From positions 744,001 to 808,000 of the forward strand of contig CAVWQC010000007.1 of the NCBI GenBank assembly GCA_963757065.1: DNA of 64,000 nt. The letters are read 5' to 3'. Under the pieces are notes generated by a model, which made no database searches, had not been told where the DNA came from, and worked only from the letters and a program-made list of their open reading frames with translations. The stretch comes from PNON01 sp963757065. GTDB taxonomy: Bacteria; Chloroflexota; Anaerolineae; Anaerolineales; Anaerolineaceae. Numbering within the stretch: position 1 is the first letter of the stretch; every line of letters begins with the position of its first letter. This document shows positions 46,003 to 55,876 of this stretch, one piece after another. Both the position numbers and the translations under genes were made by a program.

Positions 46003-47505
46003 ATGTATTTTCTCGGGATCGATGTTTCGACAACTGCGACTAAAGCATTAATAATCGATGCTGTGGGTAAAGTTCTTGCTGTAGCAATAACTGAATATAG
46101 TTTTGATACTCCCCATCCACTTTGGAGCGAACAACACCCTGATCTGTGGTGGCAGGGAACGATAAATTCAGTTAAGTTGGTAATCAATAAATCAGGAATT
46201 TCACCAGATCTGATTATTGGAATCGGGTTGACAGGTCAAATGCATGGTCTGGTTTTGTTGGACAAAGCGGGAAAAGTTCTACGTCCTGCGATCCTGTGGA
46301 ACGATCAACGAACCCAAACACAATGTGATGAAATATATAAGCGCGTAGGTAAAAATGAATTCATTCAGATCACCGGAAATGCGGCCTTAACCGGTTTTAC
46401 TGCACCAAAGATATTATGGGTAAAAGAGAATGAACCTGAGATATATGCCCAAATAGCACATATCTTACTCCCTAAAGATTACGTACGCTACAAATTGACC
46501 GGTGAATTTGCAATGGACAAAGCAGACGGTGCGGGGACTATCCTCATGGATTTAAAAACACGCACCTGGTCAACTGCAATTCTATCAAGCTTGGATATTC
46601 CTATTGATTGGCTGCCAAACTTGTTTGAAGGGACCCAGATAACAGGAACAATAACGGAATCCGCTGCTCTTGCAACCGGTTTTCAAGCTGATACACCTGT
46701 TATTGCTGGTGGGGGTGATCAGGCAGCACAAGCCGTTGGAGTTGGTGCCACAAAAGAGGGGTTTGTGGCACTAACCCTCGGTACTAGTGGAGTTGTTTTT
46801 GCCACGGTTAATAAACCTTTTATTGATTCGTTGGGAAGATTACATTCGTTCTGCCATTCTGTTCCTGATAAATGGCACCTGATGGGAGTGATGCTCTCGG
46901 CCGGGGGAAGTTTACGCTGGTATCGAGATACTTTCGCGCCAAATTTACAGTATGATGAGTTGCTAAAAACCGCTGAACAGATACCAGCAGGTTCAGATGG
47001 ACTTGTCTTCCTCCCGTATTTAACCGGGGAGCGAGTTCCCTACCCTGATCCTTTTGCAAGAGGAGCGTTCGTCGGGTTAACAGTTCGGCATAATTTGGCT
47101 CATTGCACCCGGGCAGTTTTAGAGGGAGTCGCTTTCGGGTTAAAAGACTCCTTTGAGTTAATGAAAACGACCGGGCTCCCACGGATCGAGCAAGTTCGCG
47201 TCTCTGGTGGTGGATCAAAAAGCCAGCTCTGGTTACAGATACTGGCAAATGTATTTGAAACAGAGCTCGTGACCGTTAACACATCCGAAGGTGCTGCTTT
47301 TGGTGCTGCGTTACTGGCCGGGGTGGGTGTTGGGAATTGGAAAGATATAAATTCTGCTTGTGATGAATCAATCAAGGTAATAGATTCGATAGTCCCGGAA
47401 CCGGGGCAATTTGATATTTACCGTCATTACTATTCTATTTACCATGATCTATACCCAACATTAAAGGTAATTAATTCAAGGATCGGTAGTTTTATATCTA
47501 CCTAA
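46003..47505 (+). CDS. xylB: Xylulokinase
   Basis: Phosphorylates D-xylulose to xylulose 5-phosphate, which enters the pentose phosphate pathway. A 500-residue FGGY-family kinase: FLGIDVSTTATKALIIDAVG, TGQMHGLVLLDKAG, WNDQRTQTQCDEI, and the catalytic base region IAGGGDQAAQAVGVG with TLGTSGVVFA. VSGGGSKSQLWLQILANVFE is the second FGGY signature. It is the last gene of the operon and is followed by a strong terminator. Confidence 0.95.
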   Translation: MYFLGIDVSTTATKALIIDAVGKVLAVAITEYSFDTPHPLWSEQHPDLWWQGTINSVKLVINKSGISPDLIIGIGLTGQMHGLVLLDKAGKVLRPAILWNDQRTQTQCDEIYKRVGKNEFIQITGNAALTGFTAPKILWVKENEPEIYAQIAHILLPKDYVRYKLTGEFAMDKADGAGTILMDLKTRTWSTAILSSLDIPIDWLPNLFEGTQITGTITESAALATGFQADTPVIAGGGDQAAQAVGVGATKEGFVALTLGTSGVVFATVNKPFIDSLGRLHSFCHSVPDKWHLMGVMLSAGGSLRWYRDTFAPNLQYDELLKTAEQIPAGSDGLVFLPYLTGERVPYPDPFARGAFVGLTVRHNLAHCTRAVLEGVAFGLKDSFELMKTTGLPRIEQVRVSGGGSKSQLWLQILANVFETELVTVNTSEGAAFGAALLAGVGVGNWKDINSACDESIKVIDSIVPEPGQFDIYRHYYSIYHDLYPTLKVINSRIGSFIST

Positions 47506-47531
47506 TGAAAATACAGGGATATGTATATAAA

Positions 47532-47563
47532 AAAAACCTCAATAATTAATTATTGAGGTTTTT
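47532..47563. terminator. Bidirectional terminator after xylB
   Basis: A perfect 32-base palindrome with arms AAAAACCTCAATAATT/AATTATTGAGGTTTTT. The stem is flanked by A and T runs on both sides, so it can stop xylB transcription and transcription arriving from the convergent HD-domain gene. Confidence 0.88.
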
Positions 47564-47726
47564 CATTCCTAATCCCAATTGTCTTCCATATTTGAATTAT
47601 TGGTAAGGTGTAAACCATATTATAAAAATAGTTCATATCAAATCACTTATATTCGTAAATAGAAGTGATTGAAGAAATGCATTAATATGCCCGGTGGTTA
47701 TTGAAAAGCAATGATATTATTTCAGC

Positions 47727-48524
47727 CTAGCTAGTTTGGAACTCTTTAACTAGCCGTTTCTCTTCTCCCTCTACAAGGTATGCACTGACCGTTACATATT
47801 TTTCGATTCCTGAACCCAACAGCTTACGACGGAGTAACTCATCAACCTGGAAAATTCCAGCAATATTGTTCATCCAGATATTTATTTGAATAGGCTTATC
47901 AGTTCCTTCCTGGATTTCAACATTGTCTATTGCGGCGGCTGAAACGGAGTGTATATCCATTTTTCCCGCCTGGTAGGGAATTCGTGAACGACCCTGGCTC
48001 ATATCAAGAGCATCAGCAACTCGCACAACTCCAGCTTCGATTGTATATGGTTCTCCACCGCTCCGGTGAGATATTATCGCATGCAGGGTTTCTGAAGTTA
48101 CGATGGTTTTTTCTTCGACCGGTAGAAAATCCAGAATACGATGCAATATAGTATTCGCAAGGATCAGGCTGAACTCCTCGTGTCCCTCGCGGCTGATGGA
48201 CATGCCGAGATCGTGAAAAAGGCTGGCCAGTAAAATGATCAATTCAGCATGATCGGTTGATAGGTTATAGTTTTGTGTGACTGACATCACTACCTTACTC
48301 TTATCAAGGATCCGTGCAAGCCTTAGAGCGATATTCGCAACGATTTGGAAATGAACGACCCCATGGTCTGTCATACCAAGCCGATCGATGGCGTTTATAT
48401 TAATGACACGCCATAAGGTTTTTATCTCTATGTCCTTATTTATCAATTCCAGAGATTTTTCCACCAGGCTATTGTGGTGAGTAGGGACGCGGATGTCGAT
48501 ATTTGAATATTTTCTTGTTTCCAT
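47727..48524 (-). CDS. HD-domain phosphohydrolase
   Basis: A 265-residue protein with the HD metal site: H in MTDHGVVHFQIVANIALRLA and the defining pair in LASLFHDLGMSISREGHEEF, then LHAIISHRSG and RVADALDMSQGR. The latter resembles the distal Asp of the HD superfamily. Such proteins hydrolyse nucleotides or phosphate esters; the substrate cannot be told. It stands alone between the xyl operon terminator and a promoter-like AT-rich gap. Confidence 0.8.
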   Translation of the reverse strand: METRKYSNIDIRVPTHHNSLVEKSLELINKDIEIKTLWRVININAIDRLGMTDHGVVHFQIVANIALRLARILDKSKVVMSVTQNYNLSTDHAELIILLASLFHDLGMSISREGHEEFSLILANTILHRILDFLPVEEKTIVTSETLHAIISHRSGGEPYTIEAGVVRVADALDMSQGRSRIPYQAGKMDIHSVSAAAIDNVEIQEGTDKPIQINIWMNNIAGIFQVDELLRRKLLGSGIEKYVTVSAYLVEGEEKRLVKEFQTS

Positions 48525-48678
48525 TTGTTTACTTTCTCACATTAATGTATTTACTAATAATTATCTAGTTATGTATGATTATCGCATAATCCATCATTTG
48601 ATACAATTTTGCATCGAATAGGTAATATTCGAAATCATATATCTTTCTTTTTTGTGCATAGACAAATGGTAACTGCTT

Positions 48679-48897
48679 TCATATTTTAGGATTGGACCTT
48701 TTAACAGAGATAATCATTAGGTTGAGCGACTGTATCTTATTAAGGATTCCAATTAACGCAGCCTGATCTGATAATGACCCTTTCAAGGTCGTAACACAAT
48801 CTGGTCCATTGCTGATTGACATGTCATCAAACCAATCGGACCATAAATCAGGAAGTATTCCTTCGATACAAATTTCATAATCATATTGATCATCCAT
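48679..48897 (-). CDS. Small conserved protein, family copy 3 (divergent)
   Basis: 72 residues: YDYEICIEGILPDLWSDWFD, VTTLKGSLSDQAALIGILNK, IQSLNLMIISV. It aligns with copies at 29919 and 35745 through the W-x2-WF, L-x-G-x3-DQA-x-L-x-G-x-L and I/V-S-V positions. It is the last gene of a minus-strand operon (DUF4386-like, SDR, flavodoxin) that follows a LuxR/MalT gene. Function unknown. Confidence 0.68.
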   Translation of the reverse strand: MDDQYDYEICIEGILPDLWSDWFDDMSISNGPDCVTTLKGSLSDQAALIGILNKIQSLNLMIISVKRSNPKI

Positions 48898-48905
48898 AAG
48901 ACGAT

Positions 48906-49577
48906 TTACTTAAAAAGTAATGGACGGAGACTTTGAGCCCAGTTGTTGATGACTTTCCAGTCGCGGTGATCACCGTTCTTCCAAACTCCGATTAGAACCA
49001 CAAATCGCATTGCGAGAGTATTGAATGACACAGGCAATTTGGAGAAATCCAATGCACCGGCGAAGTAACCCTCACTAACCGGTCTTACCAGGTTTCTCAC
49101 CGGAGTCATCCAATCCTTGATTCCTTCCAAATACTGACTAGAATTAGCCATGGATAGTGTGATGCAAACCATAAAGGAAGCAAAGGGTTTACTGGATAGC
49201 TCTGACTTGTGATCCTCTATGAACTGAATGGCTTCCGGAAGCCACTTCTGACCGTGTATGGCACTACCAGCTACAACAGCCTGATAAGGAGTTATGTCAT
49301 TTACTTTCTTCATCGGGAGTACATCCACCTGTGCACCACCTTCTGAAAGCGACTTACCAATTGCTTCGGCAACTCCAGCTGTAGATCCAGCTTTACTGGC
49401 ATAGGTAACTAGAATTCTTTTTTCCATTGTTTTTTCTCCAAAATTATATTCAGGTAATATGTTTACAGGTTTTTCTGAGTTCAGAACTGAGAGACCTGTT
49501 CCGATAATTGCTGTGCTGCCCAGGATGATCCCGGCAGTTTTTATAAAGCTGCGGCGTGAGATTGGTTTTGATTGCAT
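48906..49577 (-). CDS. Tat-exported flavodoxin-domain protein
   Basis: 223 residues. The N-terminus SRRSFIKTAGIILGSTAIIG is a twin-arginine signal. The body is a flavodoxin-like domain: ILVTYASKAGSTAGVAEAIG (FMN phosphate loop), AVVAGSAIHGQKWLPEAIQF and WKNGDHRDWKVINNWA, similar to menaquinone-dependent protoporphyrinogen oxidase (HemG)-type flavodoxins. A Tat signal on a flavodoxin is unusual and implies extracytoplasmic or membrane-anchored redox chemistry. Its start overlaps the upstream SDR gene by 37 bases. Confidence 0.8.
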   Translation of the reverse strand: MQSKPISRRSFIKTAGIILGSTAIIGTGLSVLNSEKPVNILPEYNFGEKTMEKRILVTYASKAGSTAGVAEAIGKSLSEGGAQVDVLPMKKVNDITPYQAVVAGSAIHGQKWLPEAIQFIEDHKSELSSKPFASFMVCITLSMANSSQYLEGIKDWMTPVRNLVRPVSEGYFAGALDFSKLPVSFNTLAMRFVVLIGVWKNGDHRDWKVINNWAQSLRPLLFK

Positions 49578-50401
49578 TTATAGTCCTGGGGTGTTGCTTT
49601 GAACATTTGTCGGATAATCAAATCCCAAACAGAATCCCTGAGAGCCATTACTAATTTCATCGAAAAACCTGTTCCAGCCAAATACCGTGCTTTCGGTTTG
49701 GAAGACTCCAAAGCGTGCTGAATCACTTTGGTAACAGCTTCCGGTCCGGGTTCATGCCCTCGCATTCCATCCGATACACGCTGGTAAACCCTGTAAAGCG
49801 GGAGGTATGGGGAGGTTGGATTTGATAAGATCTTATCCCCGTGTAGATGCACAGTTTTGTCAAAATTTGTCTTAATGGCTCCAGGTTCGATAAGAATCAC
49901 TTGAATATTGAAGGGTTCCAGTTCCATCCTTAATGCATCGCTGATTGCTTCGAGTGCAAACTTGGTAGATGAATAAGCACCGTTTACCGGGGTTACCAAT
50001 CTGCCGGCAATGGAACTGATGTTGACGATCCGTCCGGATTTTTGTTTCCGCATGATTGGCACAACTGTTTTGATCATGCGCATCACACCAAAAACGTTGA
50101 CATCGTACATCTGCTGAACCTTATCGGTAGAAAGATCTTCGATCGCTCCAACCTGGCAATAACCCGCATTATTTATCAGTACATCAATTCGACCAAACTT
50201 TTGGATGACTGAATCAACGGCTTTTTGTATTGATTCCTGGTTGGTAACATCCAATGGCAGTATTAATTCAGCTTCCAAATCTGATATTGTGTTTACATTC
50301 CTTGCCGTCGCTGCAACAGTGTAACCGTTTCGAGTTAATTGTTGGGCGAGATCATGGCCAATTCCAGTGGAACAGCCGGTTATTAGTATGACTTTAGACA
50401 T
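49541..50401 (-). CDS. Short-chain dehydrogenase/reductase (SDR)
   Basis: A 286-residue classical SDR: cofactor loop ITGCSTGIGHDLAQQL, LINNAGYCQVGAIED, catalytic Ser in IVNISSIAGR and the YxxxK pair in GAYSSTKFALEAISDALRME. It is likely NADP(H)-dependent; the substrate is unknown. It begins 1 base after the stop of the membrane-protein gene at 50403 and overlaps the flavodoxin gene, so the three are one operon. Confidence 0.85.
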   Translation of the reverse strand: MSKVILITGCSTGIGHDLAQQLTRNGYTVAATARNVNTISDLEAELILPLDVTNQESIQKAVDSVIQKFGRIDVLINNAGYCQVGAIEDLSTDKVQQMYDVNVFGVMRMIKTVVPIMRKQKSGRIVNISSIAGRLVTPVNGAYSSTKFALEAISDALRMELEPFNIQVILIEPGAIKTNFDKTVHLHGDKILSNPTSPYLPLYRVYQRVSDGMRGHEPGPEAVTKVIQHALESSKPKARYLAGTGFSMKLVMALRDSVWDLIIRQMFKATPQDYKCNQNQSHAAAL

Positions 50402-50402
50402 T

Positions 50403-51164
50403 TTATTCTCCAGATTGTGCCAACTGAAATAGTTTTAGACCGGTCAGAATACCCCAGACTATACTTAATGTTCCACCCAACATTACCGAGATCGTTGCCA
50501 CCGTATGTAATGCTGGAACAAAAGATGTGCAAAATTCAAAAACAAGCATGAGTGTGAAACTGAGAATACCAATGATGGCATTCAATTTACTGAAAATCTT
50601 TCCATTGAACATTACAATCGACATCAGTAAACCAGCAAATTCTACAAGAAAAAAGGCGATGAACGTTCCCGGCGTATGACTTTGACCTACCGAAAGCATG
50701 GCCTGTCCGGCAGAGGCCAACATCGATCTTTGCATCTCGTCTGCTGCCAGCCAATACTGATTGCTAATATCCAACATCGCGAACGCCCGATTAGTAGCAA
50801 AAAATACTGCTGCCCCACACAACGAGATGATCATTGCCAGTGCTGCTGTTGTTTGATCAACGCGGCGATGGGCACCGTAGAGGGCAAAAAACGTTGGGAT
50901 CCCCAATGCAGTGAAGAAGATATTTAGCAAGCCCAGATTTCTAAGCCCCATGAAAGGGTTGCGTTCGAAGAGGGCGAACCAATCGTAAACTGTATTGCTG
51001 ACAACATTTCCACCCGGAAGAAATGTGATCAAAATCTCGATAATTCCTACCAACACAGTGCCCAGGGCTGCCATTCCGCCAAGGCGGAGAAGACGATTCC
51101 AGTTGATCTTCACTACCCCTGAATTTTCTATATCCTTTTGTAATGTTTTTGATTTTATTTCCAT
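50403..51164 (-). CDS. Polytopic membrane protein (DUF4386-like)
   Basis: 253 residues with seven helices, including LRLGGMAALGTVLVGIIEIL, LGLLNIFFTALGIPTFFALY and MLGGTLSIVWGILTGLKLFQ. The layout resembles the DUF4386 proteins at 27-30 kb, but sequence identity by eye is low. It is the first gene after the LuxR terminator and heads an operon with SDR and flavodoxin genes. Confidence 0.6.
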   Translation of the reverse strand: MEIKSKTLQKDIENSGVVKINWNRLLRLGGMAALGTVLVGIIEILITFLPGGNVVSNTVYDWFALFERNPFMGLRNLGLLNIFFTALGIPTFFALYGAHRRVDQTTAALAMIISLCGAAVFFATNRAFAMLDISNQYWLAADEMQRSMLASAGQAMLSVGQSHTPGTFIAFFLVEFAGLLMSIVMFNGKIFSKLNAIIGILSFTLMLVFEFCTSFVPALHTVATISVMLGGTLSIVWGILTGLKLFQLAQSGE

Positions 51165-51257
51165 TTTCTCTCCATTATTTTTTCTTACCCTAACTATATG
51201 GCTCAGTCGTCATGCTGTCACTGTACATAAGTGGAATCTTTTGATTTGGATAAAAAA

Positions 51258-51287
51258 TGAGCAGGTATACTTTGGTATACCTGCTCA
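51258..51287 (-). terminator. Intrinsic terminator of LuxR/MalT copy 3
   Basis: A 13-bp perfect stem (TGAGCAGGTATAC/GTATACCTGCTCA) with a 4-base loop. Reading leftward it is followed by a run of T (51252-51257). It lies 30 bases after the stop of the regulator gene. Confidence 0.85.
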
Positions 51288-51316
51288 GAAAATGGATCAT
51301 TCAAGAAAATTGAGAA

Positions 51317-54103
51317 TTACGAATTAATCTCCAGCAAGTTTAATTGACGGGCGCGGACTACTGCCTGGGTGCGATTGGAAACATTCAATTTGCCGAAGAT
51401 GTTTCCGGTGTGTTTCTTAACAGCGCTGATGGTGATCACTAATTTCCCGGCAATCATTTGATTGGAATCCCCGAGAGCGATCAACCGTAATACTTCCAAT
51501 TCGCGATTAGTGAGTGGTTCAATAAGCCCTTCATCGTCTATGTTATTGCTCTTATTTTCCAACCTATTTGAAGGACCTCGCATCTCATAATTAGCCTTAA
51601 AGGTTTGTGGCTTTGGGAACGATTCCAGAATACTTTGAAGATAATTCCGGCTGACCTTCCCCAGTAAATTGCGATTAAGCAGGATTTTTAATCCTTTTTC
51701 TATTGGTTTACCTTGCTCAATGAATATACTTATAAATCCCTCAGGTTCGCCGAGCTCCAGGGATCTTAAGAGATCTGCCAGATAGTTGGATTCGTCTCCA
51801 AGGGCATCATACATTTGGCTTCGAATTAAAAGTACTTCCAAAGCGACCAGATTATGATGACAATGTAGTTCACCAGCCAGGACAATTTCAGCAAGGGTTA
51901 TTCCATGCTTTAGTTTTGCGAGGTCATTATTCTTTATGGCATCAAATAAATAGACACGCAAAGCGCTGATATATAGCATTCCGTAGGTTTGAGCTGCATA
52001 GGAATTGGGCTGAAGGTCAGGAAAACTGAGGATTTTTCCAAACAAAAAACCTTCCTGTTTGAGTATCTCCTTTGCTTCTTCCAGGTTGTCAGAAGCAAGG
52101 TAAATGTTCACTTGTTGATCCATGACATTTTCGCGGATCATGGCCGGTGGAATTTTTCCTGACAGATCGATCGCTTTCTTCATCTCTATGGTGGCGGCAG
52201 GCAAATCACCTTCCATCAAGTAGATCTTGGATAATAATAGATTATGGTAAATTTCGGGATCACTGAAGCCGTTTTTTCCACTCACTTGCATAGATTCAAG
52301 CGAATACGAACGGGATTGATCGAATTGGTGCCATTGGTAATAGACCTGGCTGAGTTCACCATAGTAGGTTGCGCAAAACGGCGTCTTTTTACCGGAAGTT
52401 TCAACACGGCTTATTCCTTGAGAGGCGATTTCGAATGTTTTATGAAGTTTACCTTGCACAAGTTCCATACGAGCATGACCTGAAGTTCCAATAATTTCGA
52501 AGGTGTAGTCTCCCATGATTCTGGCATTTTGGGCAATCATCTGGAAAATCTCAGCTGCCCGGTCGTATTCAAGCATCTGTTCATAAGCGGTTGCTAGATT
52601 GATATTGACCATGCTCCTCACTAGGACATCAGTTTCAGGTAATATGATCAATGCCTGGTTTGCTACATCCCGACTTTCTGACGGTTTCCCTTTCAGGATC
52701 AACAGCTTTGCTTGTAAGGCTAGCCATTCCCCCTTTAGTGATGGTTCCAGGTTTACCTCATTATTGGAGGAGAATATATTTCGCAGGTGTTCGATATACT
52801 GAGCGGCTCGTTCAGGTGTTCCCCGCAATAGATTCATCCATGCGAATGCCATATTGATTCTAGGACTCTTCTCAATAGAATCTTGTGGAATAGCTTGGAG
52901 CCAGCTTTCAACTGTTCTCACTTGACCCTGGAGGATCATAAAAAAAGCTACTTCCTCTACCAGGTGGACAACATGTTGATAGTCAGCAGCTTTAAGAGAA
53001 TACTCTATAGCTTCAGTGATCATTCCTGCTTTTTCGTACCATAATGCAGCATGTTGTTGAAGGGCAGCGATATCGGTTTTTGACATTTCTCTTTGAAGGC
53101 GAACCCTGAGAAGATCGGTGAAAAGGTGGTGATAACGATACCATCTGCTTTCTTCATCCAGTGGGATGACAAACAGATTTGCATGACTAATTGTCTGCAA
53201 CATGGTTTGCCCGTCTTCACATCCGGTAACAGCTTCACATAAACCGGCAGTCAGCCGATTCAGGAAGGAGGTTTTGAGTAAGAAATCGTGAATTTCGGCT
53301 GGTTGCCGCCTGAGGACTTCTTCGACCAGGTATTCCGAAATATAAACATGACTGCCTGTGAATGCTTTAATAAACACATCAATATTTTCCCGCCCTTTCA
53401 TTGAAAGAGCGGCCAATTGTAAACCAGCAGCCCATCCCTCTGTGCGTTCTTCCAACGCATTTATATCTTCTTTAGAAAGATCCAATCCAAGCATTCGATT
53501 GAGGAATGATGCTGCTTCATCTGTAGTGAATCTTAAATCTCGAGCACGTATTTCGACTAACCTGTTGCGAGCACGGAATTGTCCAAGTTTCCAGGGGGGG
53601 TCGACCCGGGTAGATATAAAAAGATGTAAATTATTTGGCGAATGTTCAAGTAGAAATAACATACCCTTGTGTATGTTCTCGTTTTGGACCATATGATAAT
53701 CATCCAAAACCAATACAATCTCTTTCCTTATTCCAGAAATGTCATTAATGAGAATGGTTGGGATTGTCTCAGGGAGGATTTCTTGAGGAAGTTGCAAAAT
53801 AGCTTGAACCGATTCGCCAACTCCTTCCAACACCGTTTGACAGGCTGCAATGATATAACTCCAGAACTGAACAGGGTCATTATCACTTTCATCCAGTGAA
53901 ACCCAGGCTACTGAACCTTTGCAGAGATTGGCAAACTCGCTCAGAAGGGTGGTTTTGCCAAATCCTGGTGGGCTTGAAAGTAACGTAAAACCTGCAGGTT
54001 GATTAAACACTTTCATCAGTCTGGCAGTCAGAGCTTGTCGTGAGACACCATTCGTTCTCACAGGTGGAATGTAGAGTTTGGTTGAAAGGAGGGGAAGCGA
54101 CAT
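51317..54103 (-). CDS. MalT-type LuxR regulator (STAND ATPase), copy 3, intact
   Basis: 928 residues: N-terminus TKLYIPPVRTNGVSRQALTA, Walker A SSPPGFGKTTLLSEFA, Walker B IVLVLDDYHMV, winged-helix region YLVEEVLRRQPAEIHDFLLK, then a long TPR-like sensor and a C-terminal LuxR domain (EPLTNRELEVLRLIALGDSN, QMIAGKLVITISAVKKHTGN). It is a signal-dependent transcription activator that binds DNA after ATP and inducer binding. It lacks the LALSKVEG insert of copies 1 and 2. Likely targets are the operons on its left. Confidence 0.93.
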   Translation of the reverse strand: MSLPLLSTKLYIPPVRTNGVSRQALTARLMKVFNQPAGFTLLSSPPGFGKTTLLSEFANLCKGSVAWVSLDESDNDPVQFWSYIIAACQTVLEGVGESVQAILQLPQEILPETIPTILINDISGIRKEIVLVLDDYHMVQNENIHKGMLFLLEHSPNNLHLFISTRVDPPWKLGQFRARNRLVEIRARDLRFTTDEAASFLNRMLGLDLSKEDINALEERTEGWAAGLQLAALSMKGRENIDVFIKAFTGSHVYISEYLVEEVLRRQPAEIHDFLLKTSFLNRLTAGLCEAVTGCEDGQTMLQTISHANLFVIPLDEESRWYRYHHLFTDLLRVRLQREMSKTDIAALQQHAALWYEKAGMITEAIEYSLKAADYQHVVHLVEEVAFFMILQGQVRTVESWLQAIPQDSIEKSPRINMAFAWMNLLRGTPERAAQYIEHLRNIFSSNNEVNLEPSLKGEWLALQAKLLILKGKPSESRDVANQALIILPETDVLVRSMVNINLATAYEQMLEYDRAAEIFQMIAQNARIMGDYTFEIIGTSGHARMELVQGKLHKTFEIASQGISRVETSGKKTPFCATYYGELSQVYYQWHQFDQSRSYSLESMQVSGKNGFSDPEIYHNLLLSKIYLMEGDLPAATIEMKKAIDLSGKIPPAMIRENVMDQQVNIYLASDNLEEAKEILKQEGFLFGKILSFPDLQPNSYAAQTYGMLYISALRVYLFDAIKNNDLAKLKHGITLAEIVLAGELHCHHNLVALEVLLIRSQMYDALGDESNYLADLLRSLELGEPEGFISIFIEQGKPIEKGLKILLNRNLLGKVSRNYLQSILESFPKPQTFKANYEMRGPSNRLENKSNNIDDEGLIEPLTNRELEVLRLIALGDSNQMIAGKLVITISAVKKHTGNIFGKLNVSNRTQAVVRARQLNLLEINS

Positions 54104-54334
54104 ATGAGGTTAATTATACATCCCTCAAATATTTTGGTCGGATTTTGCCAGGAAAAATATGAATACAGCTAAAACAATTATTCAGCTCGTGGAATATTTG
54201 TAATGATATATCCTGACCCCGCCACCAGGTATATCCATGATCCAAATAATTACCTATCTGAGTATCAAATTACTGCCTGGATAAGAGGTGAATACCTGAT
54301 CGGTAGATAATCATTTCAGTCATTTTTGGCTTGA

Positions 54335-55631
54335 TCAGACTATCCTGGGTTCGTTGACCGCAGGAAATTCATTACTCGGTTTTTTTCGCCAAAAGAAACC
54401 CCAATACAGGCTAATGGATATTACGTATAGAATGATTGTAAGAACAAAAGCAGGGGCAAATCCATAATTCACTTGCAGCCAACCGCTAATGGTGGGACTG
54501 AAAGCCCACCCAAAGGAACTGGCCATGCTCACCAGACTGGCCACCGTGGCACGGGCTGAACTTTCCACTTTTTCCATCACAAAGGTTTGATAAACCGGTC
54601 CACTCATGTTCATCAAAGCAACCCGGATGTAATACGCACTGGCAGATACCCAGAACCAGGGTGCAAAACCCAGTAGTGCCAGGAAGGGAATAGAAAGAAG
54701 CTGGGTGACCACAACAAACTGGATTTTGCCATACTTTTCTGCCATCGGCGGCGCTATCAGCAATCCAACTCCCATCGCCAGATGATCCAAATGCGAAGAG
54801 AGTACCTATGGCATTGTCAGTTTGACCATGCACCTGACGAAAAAAGACGTTCATAAAAGGCATGATCAAGCCTGCGCCAATCGAAGTAACCAGCATGGGC
54901 AAAATCAATTTTCCAAGTAACACCGGTTGTTCTTTGAAATATGAAAATGGCTTGAATAATGAACGCTCAGAGGTAGTTCCCTTCTGGATTTTCATTAAGA
55001 AAAGTGGAATGATTGACAGACTGGCAGCAATTGCAATGGAAACCAATGATAGTTTATAAGCATTAGAACTCGTAGCATTTCCCCCTGCAAAAGATGCAAA
55101 CCAGGTAGGTAATATACCTCCGATCCAGTTGCCCAGGGAGGATGCAGCCATGGAGATGCCAGAGGTAAAACTAAATAAATAGGTACGCTCCTTATCGCTG
55201 CTGTTTTCCATCAGGAAAGGTCCCATGGTCACACCAACAATGCTCTGCCCCAATCCCAGCAGCACATTCATCAGGATGAACATGGTCGCTGATGGAAAGA
55301 TCAGCATCCCGGCTATAGCCAGGATTGTGATAAATGTTCCCCCGATCAAAGAAACCTTGCGTCCCAATATATCTGCCAGATAACCCATTGGAATGGCAGC
55401 GATCAAAGCTGTCAGGCTGCTGGTAGCAACAAGGTTCCCAAGCAGTGCCTGGTCAAACCCCAGGCTTAAAACGTAAAAATTAAACAACAGACGGAAGACG
55501 CCGAATGCGGCTGAACTGATGATCGTACTCAGTAAGTAAAGTGAAGCATTCCGCGAAAAAGCGCGAACGTTTTCTACGTATGCTCGCACACCTACGTTTA
55601 TGCGTGAAAAAAATTGTGAAGAAGATGGCAT
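54335..55631 (-). pseudogene. Major facilitator superfamily transporter, one frameshift
   Basis: About 430 residues and 12 helices over two frames joined near 54790. The loop 2-3 motif reads IPMGYLADILGRKVSLIGGT, with ASSLGNWIGGILPTWFASFA in the N-half. The second frame continues MGVGLLIAPPMAEKYGKIQF, then SARATVASLVSMASSFGWAF and ends near FWRKKPSNEFPAV. The substrate is unknown; family members include drug and sugar exporters. Confidence 0.78.
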
Positions 55632-55876
55632 AATTGCTCAATCAACTGAGGATGAAGAAATGTGATTATAAACCATAACACCCGGGTGATTTGTAACAAG
55701 AAAGGTAATTATCGTTACTTTCAGATTAATTTGAGAGGGCTTAAGAAGAATCAAGGATCCATAAAAAAAGCACCAGAAAATTTCCAATCCCCCAAATAAA
55801 TAGATGATCTGTGAGATAAATAATTCAAACACCATTAGAGCTTAAAGTCATTTGCATTTTATGATATAGTAGCAAA

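Noticed and set aside
55638..55835. 65-codon minus-strand frame upstream of the MFS gene
   Set aside because: No ribosome site or family, and composition like the surrounding non-coding DNA.
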